In this document: positions 31,003 through 42,334 of the stretch, piece after piece
How positions within the stretch are numbered: the first letter of the stretch is position 1
How the letters are laid out: every line of letters starts with the position of its first letter
NCBI GenBank assembly: GCA_021399435.1
Contig: JAJTUP010000020.1
Location: 806,001 to 870,000 of the forward strand
Reading direction: 5' to 3'
DNA length: 64,000 nt
Source: Diaporthe sp. PMI_573
Taxonomy: Eukaryota; Ascomycota; Sordariomycetes; Diaporthales; Diaporthaceae
Program-made: the position numbers and the translations under genes
Notes under the pieces: model-generated
The model's database searches: none
Told to the model about the DNA's origin: nothing
Seen by the model: only the letters and a program-made list of their open reading frames with translations

Positions 31003-33745
31003 ATGTCAATGTCTGCACGGGACAGGACTCCGATGGAGAGCACCTCCGCGACTCACGCACGACGCATATCGTAAGTTCCGAGCCGGCTGGATTTGTCATC
31101 ATTAAAATGGCCAAATGGACTGACCCGGACAAGATGCAAGCGATGTCAGAAGCGAAAGGTGCGTCCGAGCAGTTGGGCTCCTCCCTTGTCCACTCAGAAA
31201 TCAGGGAACCTGAATTGAAAATTTTCCCCGTGCAGATAAAATGCACGAGAACACATCCCTGTTCCAGTTGCTCTGCAGCGAACGTACGGTGCGAATTCCG
31301 TGAAGATGACTTCAAGCGGCCACCAGTCTCCCGAGAGTATATTGCCGCTCTCGAATCACGAGTAGCAACTCTCGAAGCCGTGATCGGAAGACTCAAGGCG
31401 GGTTCCCCTGAGGAACGCGATGAGATCTTGGAGGGAGTCACACTCCAGGATCAAACGCAGCCTTTTGCTCCCGAGACGGCAGCCGATCCGGACGCGGATG
31501 AGATCGCGCTGAGCGACGCTATAAGAAAAGCAACGCTGCATGAAACCGATGAAGGTATGCCGTCAACCCACATGGACTTTTCAGACTAAAACGATACCTA
31601 ATGAAACCACGCGAAGGTGCATTTGCGTATCATGGCCCAACCAGCATTTTCAACAGCAGTCTCATCGAGCCACCCAGTCCCATAGCTTCGTCGGCTACCT
31701 CCTCGCCCTTCAGGGACAGTGTCAGCGCCTTGCACACTCCAACCATTCGGCTCTGCATCGGACTCTTCTTCAGGTGGCAGTACACGCACTTCCCGTTCAT
31801 CGACCGAGAATATTTCGTGCAGGTATTCGAGTATGGTTCTGCCACCGGCATTGAGCTTGGATTCGCCCCTCTCGTATATGCCTGCTGCTCGGTGGGCGCA
31901 CTGATGTCGCCAGATCCAGATATTCGGGGAGAGGCTGCGTCATTTGCTGAGTATTCTGAGGCGCTGTTGAAGTTGGACAAGCTACACGCACCAAGCACCA
32001 CGGTTGTCCAAGCATTTCTGGTGCTGGCCGCCTATAATTTTGGATCGGGCAGAATGACCAAGGGCTGGGTGCTTTCAGGTATCTATTTCGTCTCCAGGTC
32101 AGGGTGAAGACTGCCTCAGTCGCTGACATGCGCCCCCACAGGGCTCTCGTTTCGGATGGGACAGGAGCTGGGCTTCCAACGGGATCACTCCCACTGGGAA
32201 ATCGCTCGCAAGCCAAGCAACACACCCTCTGTATACTTCAATAATGAGCATTGGCGGAAGCTGTATTGGGGCTCATTCCTAGTCGATAAGTGAGTACACA
32301 CCCGTCAATCTTATTGAGCTTTACGATCTGACACTTTTACCTAGAATTCTCAGTCTTTTCATGGGCCGTCCGACCTTCATGCATGATAACGACGCAGATG
32401 TTGATATCAGCGAACCTCCACCGTAGGTCTCTCCCAGTTACTCTTCGTCTGACCACTCTGACGGGACTTGCAGGGACGACACTCATATATGGGAAGACTG
32501 GCTGCTGACCCATGATCTTGGATTTCTGGGCACCGACAGAGCAGCCGGCCCTAATCACACATCGCTATTGCATCAGCAAGTCGAGCTAGGTCGCATCATC
32601 CACGATATCCTATCCACGACATTTGTGCCGAAACGAAATGAGCAGTCCAAGGCCATGCGGTGGACTAACGTACTGCTTAATAAGCTGAACGCGAGACTTG
32701 TTGCATGGCACGAGGCATTGCCGAGCGAAATGAGGTGGAAGAAATGGCTGACCGCGAAAGACAATCTGCTCCCGGATATTGCCATGCTCCAGTATGAATA
32801 CACCATATACCGTCCATGGCGCCTCGTACTGACATTGCACCTTTGCAAAGCGCGTTGTATCACAACACTCGGATATGTCTGAACCTGCCATTTCTTGTTT
32901 CGTACATCGAACGTGGGCCCAGCTTCTCAGACATCAAGCAAAGCTACGGAGACGATAGCAAGCCCCAGGCCGCCCGGGTGCGCCACCTCGCCGAGTCAGC
33001 CAAGATATGCAAGCTATCCTCCGAGAGCCTGGTCGACATCCTGCATCGGTTCAGGGCACAGCACACCCTCACCAACTCACCAATCATCCTGTTGTACGCC
33101 GCCATCGTCGCGACCAACGCCGTCCTCGTGACCCTGAGATACCAGCATAGGAGCACGAACGAGCCACCACTGCAGATCAAGGACACCGCCCTGCCGGCGC
33201 TGGACACCTATCTGCAGGAGCTCAGCGTGCCGTGGGCCCTCGCTGGCGAGGCGAGGATCAAATTCCAGCGGGCGTTGAGCGCGTTGTACCGCCCAAACAC
33301 GACCGGACCAGAGCAGAAGGTCTTTAGCAGCGAGCAATGGGCCAACGCCCCAGGCCAGCCAGCAACAACCACCGCCGCCGAGCCAGACGCGCATTTCATG
33401 GACCTATACCCTGTGGATCCAGCCCTCCAGCCCTCCTCCATGTACCAAAACCAGTATAATGAGCAAGGCTGGTACCAAGAACCCCACCACAAGGAGCACA
33501 ATCTGCGGCCGCAACCCCTCCCGAGCGACGCCGCCACGGGGACAGGATCGTCCCCGGACGTCAACTTCGAGAGCCCCGTGCCGTTCGTCTGGGACCCGAT
33601 GACCGTGCTGGACGGCGAGTCCGCGCTGTGGGCGACCATTGGCGGTGGTGGGTTCCCCTCAGGGATCGGCTCGGACTTCGACGCGGGTGCAGGTGGTGGT
33701 GGGCTCGCGTGGGCGGAGCATGAGGCCCAGCCGACGGGGCTGTGA
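31003..33745 (+). CDS. Zn2Cys6 transcription factor with fungal_trans domain
   Basis: Eight exons: 31003-31070, 31134-31158 (25 bases), 31236-31554, 31617-32078, 32142-32289, 32345-32422, 32474-32791, 32851-33745. They give 770 residues, every join in phase. The zinc cluster is split over exons 1-3 and becomes complete only after splicing: Cys 24, 27, 34, 40, 43 and 50 (C-x2-C-x6-C-x5-C-x2-C-x6-C) with the basic KRCQKRKIK. A linker (RPPVSREYIAALESR) leads into a coiled coil (VATLEAVIGRLK). The middle-homology domain runs through LFFRWQYTHFPFID, GLSFRMGQELGFQRD and FMGRPTFM, with a Gly/Pro-rich acidic activation-like tail. It is a nuclear DNA-binding regulator; the architecture recalls NirA/NIT-4-type factors. 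Target genes are unknown and nothing in the neighbourhood points to them. Confidence 0.9.
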
Positions 33746-35094
33746 TGGCAGGAACGGGACAAAATAAGTAGCCGGACAAGGAGAGAATGTCGTCTTGGAT
33801 TACTCGTCTTCTTTTATAATTCCCTGCTTAATCAAGGACTCGAGCAGTTGTATTGCAGCGGAATCGGTGTTGCCCAGCACAGGGCACGGCGCCAAGCATG
33901 CAAAGGGGCCTGGAGACCGCGAGACACATTTTCATAGGGCACAATTTTTTTTTTAGCACACGTTTGGTATCTTGAGCCGTCAATAAATTTCCGCAATGCT
34001 CATGAGATCCCTTGCCAACTTTGTGGGACAACGTTATGAGGTGACCCTACTACGGCCAAGTACATCGGTCCCTTAGCCACGAAGTCCTTCCATACAAGTG
34101 GGGCTAAGGGATACGGACACAATACCAACATCACGAGTATGGCAGCACGTCTGCAAGCTACTGTTAAGTCTAGAGAAGGCGCAGGAATCTGGCCCTCTGT
34201 GTTGATCCCAGCCTTTATATCAAGGGGCTCTTCGTGCACTTCACGCGTGATCTCGTATTGTGATATCAAGGTAGAATGGACGGCACACCGCACTTCGAAA
34301 CAGCACCCATAACTCGATCTGTCGCTAGTCTTCCTGTATAGTATTGGGATTCTGCTCCCCCTGACCTCCCGGAACTCAACTACAACCGCCCCCCCCCCCC
34401 CCGGCTCCAGACTTCAGCTCCCCTCGTTTCCAGCGCCACCCGCCCGTCGCCCTATCTCATGTTGTTTTATCTATCTGTCTACCCATCACTCATCTCGTTT
34501 GTCTCAAAAGAGATTCTGCTACACGAGATCCCAAGCGTGATTGACAATGGTATCAAGTGAGCGGCATGATAAATGCCGACCGATGTTGTCCAAGCGAAGA
34601 GACAGGACAAGATGAATGGGTCCAGGACCGACCAAGGAAGTTTCTTGACATGTCAGTTGGATTGGTATTCTCAGGAAGAGAGGGATAGCCCTGAGTTGTG
34701 ACTCCTGAATCAGGTCTAGTTTCGTCAAGAGAAAGCTTATTACCAAGCATGGAAAGGAGCAAGCAGGCTGCCCAGGTGCACAGAACTCACCGTCCCCCTC
34801 GTGAACCTTGGATTTGATGACATCAATTAGCACCTTACTTTCCGAATTTGAGAATTCTGAAAAAAGTACTGGAATCTTCAGTAATCCAGTAATCATTCAA
34901 TTAAATTTGAAAGATATTCAAGTACGGTAAGGACAGCTGAAGAGAAGTTGAATTTAGAGGCCCTCAAGAGATGGTGAACTTTTGTTCAACCTACGTGAGT
35001 TCGGTGGAGTCCCGAAGCTTTCGACGTCAGGAAATATGGATCACGCCCTTTCTCTTACAATCAACCTCACGTCTCCAAGGTACCGCTCTTCTGG
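33746..35094. other. Intergenic
   Basis: Contains the 3' region of the Zn2Cys6 gene, a 14-base C run and the promoter of the NmrA-like gene. Minus-strand frames around 34519-34896 have no domain. Confidence 0.5.
34389..34402. repeat. 14-base poly(C) tract
   Basis: An uninterrupted run of 14 C in non-coding sequence. Length may be inexact because long homopolymers are error-prone in assemblies. Confidence 0.9.
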
Positions 35095-35100
35095 TATAAG
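35095..35100 (+). promoter_or_regulatory. TATA box of the NmrA-like gene
   Basis: TATAAG 105 bases before the ATG at 35200, followed by a pyrimidine-rich leader (CATCTTTTCTCCATCCCTCC). Confidence 0.5.
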
Positions 35101-35199
35101 TAAGTGGTCAGATCGTTCTCAAGCCTCTTCATTCCACCAACCAATCTCCAGCGACCATCTTTTCTCCATCCCTCCAATTACTTATCCCGATCATACATC

Positions 35200-36339
35200 A
35201 TGTCTATGAACCGCATCGCTGTCTACGGCCACCGCGGGCTGTTCAGCTCTCGAATCGCTGCTGCACTTGTCGCGTCCGGCGCACCTGTTACCGTCCTGTA
35301 CCGCCCTGAATCGGACGCTTCCAATTTCCCCGCGAGCGTCCCGAAGATCAAGGTGGACCCCTTCGATGAGGATGCATTGGTCGCGGCATTGCAGGACATT
35401 GATATTGTGATGTAAGTGTGAAGAAGCAGCTCACCTTCTTGTACCAGATGGAAGATGAACTGAGAAATCGCCAGCTCCCTGGTGGGGGACAAGGGCGTCG
35501 ACGCGGAGCAAGGCTTTGTCCGGGCTATCCCCCGAACCAAGGTCAAGCTGTTCGTGCCGTCGGACCTCGGTCTTCGGTACGGCGAAGAAGGGATGCTGAT
35601 CCCTCTCCTGAAGAAAAAAGAGGATATCCAGGAGGCTGCTAGACAAGCGGGTATCCCATTGACTGTTATTCTTATCGCCAATTTTGCAGAGTTTACCCTC
35701 GGCTGCATGTGAGTTCTTTCCCGGTCACCTGCGATGCTGCCGTGATTTCTGACAACATGTGATGGCGTAGTGCGATGGGTGTCGACGTCAAGGGAAATAG
35801 ACTTCTCTACACCGGCAATTCGGCCAAGGAGAAGGCGGTCATGAGGTTGGTTTCGAGCCCGAGTCACCTGGGCGGGAGCCTCACGGATATCAGTTAACCA
35901 AATGGTGTAATACAGTACGGCAGACTACGTTGCAGCTGCATACGTCTCAATATTCACCGGGAATCCTATTTCGGAAGTCAGCAACCGAGCCATCGGTGTG
36001 ATCGAGCTCGCCCCCACAGGCGAAGACATCGCCGAAGCACTGGAGAAGAAACACGGCGAGAAGCCCAAGATCTTCACCCAAAGCGTTGAAAAGGCCACCG
36101 CGGACTTCCACGCTCACCGCACCTCCGGCCATCCAGTCCTCTCCGTCCTCTCAGCAGCGTGGTTTTACCGCAAGCTCTGGGGCACAGGCGAATTGACGAG
36201 CATGCTTGGCTCCGACATTTGGGATGTTCCTGGGTACCAGAAGGCCACCGTGGACGATCTCATTGTTGAAGGAAAGGTCAATCCTTATCGAGATCTAGGT
36301 CCGTACCTGTCGTATCTTGAAGAGGGCATGTTCCAGTGA
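35200..36339 (+). CDS. NmrA-like / isoflavone-reductase-like NAD(P)-binding protein
   Basis: Four exons, 35200-35411, 35475-35708, 35771-35845 and 35916-36339, all joined in phase 2; 314 residues. The N-terminal Rossmann strand (RIAVYGHRGLFSSRIAAALV) has a GxxGxxS variant of the NmrA-type GxxGxxG motif. Family-typical parts follow: LVASGAPVTVLYRP, ALQDIDIVISLVGDKG across intron 1, KLFVPSDLGLRYG, ARQAGIPLTVI, and DYVAAAYVSIFT across intron 3. Members are either cytosolic oxidoreductases acting on phenylpropanoid-like substrates or NAD(P)-sensing regulators; the lysine of plant isoflavone reductases is not obvious here, so the activity is undecided. It lies alone between the zinc-cluster gene and the esterase. 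Confidence 0.9.
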
Positions 36340-37141
36340 ACTCCTCTGTATTCGGCACCCCGGTGGTGAAAGCAGGCTCTGTCCCGATTATTTCCGAATA
36401 CAGACAAGTTTTTCGTGTGATCGCACCTTGTCTGGCCTGAACCTCGTGTAATGAAAAGCATCAAGCAATATCTGAAGACTTTTGTTGATTAGTCTTTTTC
36501 ATCCTCGATTCGTTGTAGTCCAGCCACGTCTTAAAACGATTTCTCTGATCGCATACGAGAAGACCGTCTTTCTAGAAAAGGAAAAAAGGCAAGTCGGCAT
36601 CATCTCCACCCGGTCCGCAACGTAGACGGGTTTACAAACTGTCTAGCACACCGAGAGGCATGGAGTTAAGACGATCTAATCGCCGGTGTCTTGAAGCTGT
36701 GCACGACCGGCAGCGGAACCATACTAGGCCGATCGTCATTGACTTCCGGGCCAAGGAAGGCTATATAGATGCACAAGAAGATCTTTAAGAAACCGCACAC
36801 TCTCCACCGCCAGTCCTGCTCGCCACCGGAAAATCTAGATCAGTAAACCCTCCACACACGTCATGTCCTCTACCGTCCGTCCCGCTCCCATCGGCACCGA
36901 CCGTCTCTCCATTCCCGCCGTGCGCTTCAGGTCGATACGGCTGAGCTGTAGATGCAGCACACAGAGCCGGGCTATAATGTCTTGCCAGTAAAGAACCGAA
37001 AGTGTGCATGCAATCACAAGAACCACCTATTTACGAAGAAATAGTTCCATGTGGCCATGGACAGTCAAGTATGTCATGGACGGTATATTACACTATGTTC
37101 ATCACCAGTCTTCCGCTTCGCATCCAGTTGTGTCCCCTTGC
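36340..37141. other. Intergenic between convergent genes
   Basis: Holds two 3' ends. Small minus frames (36785-37026) have no domain and are not called. Confidence 0.55.
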
Positions 37142-38563
37142 TTATGTCCGTTCAATGCCTTCAAAGGTTCGGAGGACGTCGGCCGCATGGATCGTAGGGT
37201 CGTACGGGGGGCTACCGATGCCGTGCGTAGTAGGTTCTCCAGCCACCGTTTTCCAAAGCCGGTCGTGATTTCCTCCTGCAAAGTCCAGAAGGGCGTCGCG
37301 GACGAAAGTGTCCCGCCTGGCTTGCTCGTCACTGCGTCCGGGACGTTCCTGTCCGACGATGCCGTACATCTCCGTGCCGTGTACGGCTGGCGAGTCTTTG
37401 ACGGGGCCGACGCTGAGTAGATGGGCATTGCCGCCTGCGGCGGAATGCGCGAGTGCTGCGCGCGCGGCTGGAAGGGTGAAGAAGTAGTCGGTGAAAAGAG
37501 CCCCGCGGACCTCGACTGGAGTGCGTCCGTCGACGTCGTAGGCGGCAATTATGTTCCGGGCACGGCTTCGGGGGATGCGCGACTTGACAACAAGCTCATC
37601 GACCAAGTTGTTGATGCTGCCTGGGTCGAACTTGTCAGTCGCATTGATGACCCACCAATCCGCCTCGTTCGTTGCAGTGCTGAGAAGAATGTCGACGTCT
37701 CGACGACGCCCGGCAGCGAGCACACGCAGCGGCGTGTCGGTGAGGACTGCCCCGGGCTGGGAGTGATCGTCCACGACACCGATGGTGGTGTTGTCGATGC
37801 CGTGTCTGTCGCCAATGTCGCGCGGGCTGACCTTGATGAGTGTCTCAGCGAGGAGCGTTGCGTCTACAGCCAGCAGCCGTTTGGGGTCGTCGGCAATGCC
37901 CAGTTCGGCGAGCACCTTGATCGCCAGCTCTTCGGCCCACCACGCCGGAACGATGCGGGATGCGCCGCCGGAGAAGGCAGCGAGGCGCCGATACAGACCA
38001 TCGGCGGCCGGGGCTGCGGTGAGCCCCATGGCGGAGTACGCTCCAGCGCTGTGGCCGGCAACGGTGACTTGCTGAGGGTCCCCGCCGAAGCGGGAGATGT
38101 TCTCCCGTACCCATCGCAGCGCCGTGATGATATCCTGCAGGCCGAGGTTGGTCGCTTCTGCGAAGACGCCGCCGTACTGAGACAGTGACAACCACCCGAA
38201 CGGTCCGAGCCGGTAGTTCAGAGACACCCCGATGGCGCGGCCAGTCGCGGCCAGACCCGAGGCGTTCGAGGTCGTCGAGGTGTTTGCGCCCACTTCAAAC
38301 CCACCACCGTAGACGTAAACGATCACGGGAAGTTTGTTTCTGCGTTCCTCGGGCGCCCAGACGCTGAGGTTCAGGCAGTCCTCGCTCAGTCCGTTGTCGG
38401 CCTCGAGCCAGTCGGCGTTGCCGGCTTGCACTGGCGCGGGCCCCTTTTGTTCGTAGGGCAGATCCGGGTTGAAAGGGAGCATAACAGACCTACGGAAGCG
38501 TTCTGCCTTCGCGTAGGGGATGCCCAACCATGAACGAATCGAACGAGTGGCGGTACTAGTCAT
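37142..38563 (-). CDS. Carboxylesterase type B
   Basis: Intronless, 473 residues, started at 38563 because the TATA box lies 120 bases upstream; an in-frame extension further 5' would overlap that box. Family signatures in order: GIPYA, SEDCLNLSVWAP, oxyanion loop VYVYGGGFEVG, NYRLGPFGW, the nucleophile elbow GHSAGAYSAMG, the acid region TNEADWW, and the C-terminal VHGTEMYG with the likely catalytic His. It is an alpha/beta hydrolase that cleaves carboxylic esters. No signal peptide, so probably cytosolic. Absence of introns, even GC-rich codons and a sequence style close to actinobacterial esterases hint at transfer from bacteria; this is an inference. It could detoxify aromatic or acyl esters. 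Confidence 0.9.
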   Translation of the reverse strand: MTSTATRSIRSWLGIPYAKAERFRRSVMLPFNPDLPYEQKGPAPVQAGNADWLEADNGLSEDCLNLSVWAPEERRNKLPVIVYVYGGGFEVGANTSTTSNASGLAATGRAIGVSLNYRLGPFGWLSLSQYGGVFAEATNLGLQDIITALRWVRENISRFGGDPQQVTVAGHSAGAYSAMGLTAAPAADGLYRRLAAFSGGASRIVPAWWAEELAIKVLAELGIADDPKRLLAVDATLLAETLIKVSPRDIGDRHGIDNTTIGVVDDHSQPGAVLTDTPLRVLAAGRRRDVDILLSTATNEADWWVINATDKFDPGSINNLVDELVVKSRIPRSRARNIIAAYDVDGRTPVEVRGALFTDYFFTLPAARAALAHSAAGGNAHLLSVGPVKDSPAVHGTEMYGIVGQERPGRSDEQARRDTFVRDALLDFAGGNHDRLWKTVAGEPTTHGIGSPPYDPTIHAADVLRTFEGIERT

Positions 38564-38684
38564 GTTGAGACGGTCCTTGAGTTGGCGCTGGCGGGTTGAG
38601 AAACTGAGATCTCGGTGGTTGAGATGGTCGAGTACCGATAGTCTATGGAAACTGCGACATGGTGATATTGGTTGGCAGAGCACC

Positions 38685-38691
38685 ATATATA
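38685..38691 (-). promoter_or_regulatory. TATA box of the carboxylesterase gene
   Basis: TATATAT on the minus strand, 122 bases before the ATG at 38563. Confidence 0.5.
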
Positions 38692-40385
38692 CCTTGCAAG
38701 CAACGCTTGTTTGTGCCGCTGCGAACGGACGCCATGCGAGGTTCCGCTAAAGGTGTTCGAGATGACATTATTACTACTTTGGGGAAGTAAGTTGGCGATC
38801 GGCACTTGCAACACCGGCTAAATATTTATCACTTGATACAGTTTATAAGACAGCGAAAATGCCAGCTGAATCATTAGCGCCGCCCTGCTCCGTCTGCACC
38901 CGCGTTCACAGCACGACCTCAGGATGACTTTCTTTGTGCACGGCCACCCACTGTCCCTCGCGTCCTTGCGAGTACCCTCTGCAATCCCCGCGTGCAGAGC
39001 ACCTAGCGCACTCGAAGGTTGTTAGTTACGAATTACCCCTGCGCCATGAACCTTGAGGAGAAGATTGACTAATGCTTTGCGCACTAGAGCCGCCGTGCTC
39101 GGTTATGTCGGCGCAAGCCTTTGGGCAGACATGCGACTCGTTGATAATTAGACAAGAGGCTGCGTTGCATGTGGTGCCCATCGTGAGCCAGGTCCACAAG
39201 GCATGCAGGGGAGAGCAAACGCTTAGAAATACAGAAGAAACACTTGGGGAATAAATAGACAGAATGATAAGCCCTGCAGCCTCTCGTGTCTCGAAGACAA
39301 CGAATCGACGGCAGGCATAAATTTCTCTGGAAGTCATACCTCCTGCGGGGACCTGCCCTGTTCAATACCTGTTGTGCTCCGACATCACAGCTTTCGCGCC
39401 ATGGGTGCAGCGTGCATCCTGGTACATAGTGTGTAGTAATATTTGTATACATTTGATTGGTTTCAAACCAAAATGAGCTAGATCTGATGTAACATGTAGG
39501 GCGCGAGGGGTTGTTCAAGTTGAGTACAGGAAACTGTATGTCTGGTGTTCCGGCACGCCTGTTGTCTCCAGGACAAGGGCTGATCACCAGCATACTTTTA
39601 TATAAGGTCGCCACTGAGCTGGAAGCAATTCAATAGACTTGTCTCTTGACTTTATGACAGCAGAACGGAGTATGACGGATCCATTCAATGCAACATGCCC
39701 AGGATGCAATACGCCCAGGATTGCCTCAATGTCCTCTAAGCGAGCAAAGAGCTTCTGCTCTATCAACCGATCAGGTTCTGAACATCCGTAGACCCTTCCA
39801 TGTGCCTGTTGGGGTACAAAGGCTTAGCCTGCTGCCAACATACTTGCAGCAATTTATTATGAATAATACTAGCATGTCAAGTGTGAGAGTTCTCTTCCAT
39901 ATCCAAATACCCTCAGCGGGATTACCCACATAAACCTGGTACCTGCCGCAGGGCCAATATAGACTATTTGTATTCTTTGAGTTCCTCTACCAAGTCAGAA
40001 CAACAATGAGTGTCCTATAAGGACAAGAGACAATGAGTGAGATTCGCTGTGCAAGACTTTAGACCTTGACTTTCCAATCTTCTGCAAACCAGAGTTCTGT
40101 CAGATGCCACCATTTCAAATACGCCTATGTACCAGCTCTGCTTTGTAGCCTCTGTGGCCCCAAGGTGCAGGACTGCCCATTGGGAAAGCTCTAGGGCAAA
40201 TTGAGATCTCCTGGAGCATTGTCTTTACATTTCATTGCAAGTTGTGTAAAACGCCCATGGGCATTGCCATCGGGGCCGTCACGGCTAAAAGCTGGCGACT
40301 ACATTGTATTTTCCAGTGATTATTCTATGTACTTATATCATCAGAATATTAGAATTGCCAGATACGACTCTTCCGCGTGTTACGC
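38692..40385. other. Intergenic
   Basis: About 1.7 kb without a supported gene. The longest minus frame (39084-39614) has no domain, no signal peptide and a random-looking composition. Confidence 0.5.
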
Positions 40386-42230
40386 CTACTTGGCGACCGG
40401 CTCCTCATGCTTGTGGTGGCATCCCGAAGCCTTAGTCTTGGGGTTATACGCATCGCGCTTCACGACGCGCGCAGCACGCGGAGGCAGAGAGTCAAAGGAG
40501 GTGGCGTAGGTCGCGACCGAGTGTGCGATGGCGCGGCTGTTGATCAGGAAAGCCTCGAGGTTGAGGTTGTCGACCGTGTCACCGACCTTGTGGTAGTTCT
40601 CATCGAAAGCAATGCCCGCCGTGCCGCCGTACAGCTCGGCCTCGGCCTCGGTCTTGATCTGCTCCGCGCCGGTGAACAGGCCGCCCGCTGCGACACCGAC
40701 GGCCAAGAAGGGCCCGTAGTCGGAGCGGCCGTTGAACTCGGTTGGCTGGGAGGGTAGCCCCTTGCTCTCGAAGTAGTTCTCGAACAGGGTCTCGGCCTCG
40801 GCGGAGCCGGCGGGCCCGCTCAGGTTGAAGGCGGACCCGTCGCCGTCGTAGATAGACAGCTTGTAGTTGGGCGAGGCGATCATGTCGAAGTTGAGGTACA
40901 GACGGATTTTGTCGAGGTCCTCGGGCGTCGACTGGTTGACGTAGTACTCGGAGCCCAACAGGCCGAACTCCTCGGCGGACCACCATGCAAAGCGGACTGC
41001 GTTGGTGACTTCGTACTTGGCGAGCTGCAGTGCAACCTCGAGGATGCCGACAGTGCCTGACCCATCGTCGTTGATACCTGGGCCTGCTTCGACGGAGTCT
41101 GCGTGTGCGCCGACGAAGATGACATTGTCGGGGTCACCAGACTTGGTCTGGGCAATGACGTTCATGCTGGTGACAGTGAGTTAGCAGGATGCCTGGCAAA
41201 GACACCTGGAAGAATTACTCACGTAACACGGTCCTCGATGATGGAGTTCACGTTAAGGTCACCGATGACCTCACCTGCAGCGAGACTTGACACAATAGCC
41301 TGGCCAGCTGCCTGAGAAATGGCGGCTGTTGGAGGATAAGGTCCCTCTGGCCGGCTGGGTGCTCCAAGGGTGCCGCTCAGTGTGCCTGCGACGTTGTTGT
41401 AGATGACTGCTCCAGCAGCACCGGCGGCACCGGCCAAAGCAGACTTCAAACCAAAGTCGCACGACCCGCGAGAAATCAGAGCGATAGCGCCACTAACTTC
41501 TGCTGGGTAGTCGGTCTAACAATTGTTCGGTCAGCATCCCGGCAGAGATATAAGGGTGTGGCTCTCTGTCTAAGCTTACAGCATTGCAACCCAGGTTCGA
41601 GACAGCCACAAACGCAGCCTCGACCTGTCCGTTGGGAGCATAGGTCATCAAGCTCGCGTTCTGCGACTCCCCATTGACTACCAAAGAAGCACTTCCGCCA
41701 GAGTATGTCTCAATGAAAGGCTGATATTCGACATCATAGTACTCCTCGAGCTGGGAAATCTGGTCATAGAGGTAAAGAGCCGTAAAGTTGTGGCCTGGGC
41801 TGCCAAACACACGGTTTCGCCCGGTAGTTTGGTATGCAATGGCCTGAAGATCCTCGGCACGATCAAGCAGGGCTTGCGACGTGATGTCATTTTGGAGTGC
41901 ATCCTTGTGAAGTGAGGCATGTTAGGATCTGGATCTGTCCGACCTATCAAGACGCATCCGGCTATTTCAACTTACCGACGTTACAGGCTTCGTCGTTCCT
42001 GGCTCAGTGTTACCCTGCAGCGATGATGAGGCCGCGCCGATCACATCCGGAACTGGGCCCCAGTTCTCAACATCTGGTTGCCAATCAGGCGCGAACACAG
42101 CTGGCCCACGACGTTGCAGATGGGAGACCACAGGTTGCACGGCATGGACGTGGCCTGCAGGAGTCGAGGCCTCGCCAAGGGCCACGAGGGCTGCCAGGGG
42201 TGCAACAGCTTTCAGGGACCAAGTCATCAT
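40386..42230 (-). CDS. Secreted M28 aminopeptidase with PA domain (leucine aminopeptidase type)
   Basis: Four exons on the minus strand: 42230-41976, 41903-41580, 41515-41223, 41166-40386; 550 residues. The start is one of two adjacent ATGs (42230/42227) before a signal peptide (LKAVAPLAALVALGEA). A pro-region leads to FGSPGHNFTALYLYDQI, then a PA (protease-associated) domain, VSGAIALISRGSCDFGLKSALAGAAGAAGAVIYNN in two parts. The peptidase core has the two-zinc ligands of M28: His312 and Asp324 (GAHADS, NDDGSG), Glu356/357 (SAEEFG), Asp385 (NFDM) and His483 (NYHKVGD). Several N-glycosylation sites. It is an extracellular aminopeptidase releasing N-terminal residues for nitrogen acquisition, like Aspergillus Lap2. 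Exon 2 begins after an AAG acceptor. Confidence 0.93.
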
Positions 42231-42328
42231 TGATACTCCTACTGGACTTGAGAGTGAAAGAGTTGATGCAGGAAGAAGAACCTTGATGGGCACGGCAACC
42301 ACGTCTCCTCACCTTAGACCACGCACTT

Positions 42329-42334
42329 CTTATA
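42329..42334 (-). promoter_or_regulatory. TATA box of the aminopeptidase gene
   Basis: TATAAG on the minus strand about 100 bases upstream of the ATG at 42230. Confidence 0.5.

Noticed and set aside
34389..34402. Poly(C) run as a regulatory element
   Set aside because: A homopolymer this long is common in fungal intergenic DNA and its length may be a sequencing artefact; nothing ties it to a gene.
39084..39614. 176-codon minus-strand frame
   Set aside because: Random-looking composition with scattered Cys and Arg, no signal peptide, no domain, no introns of the local type.
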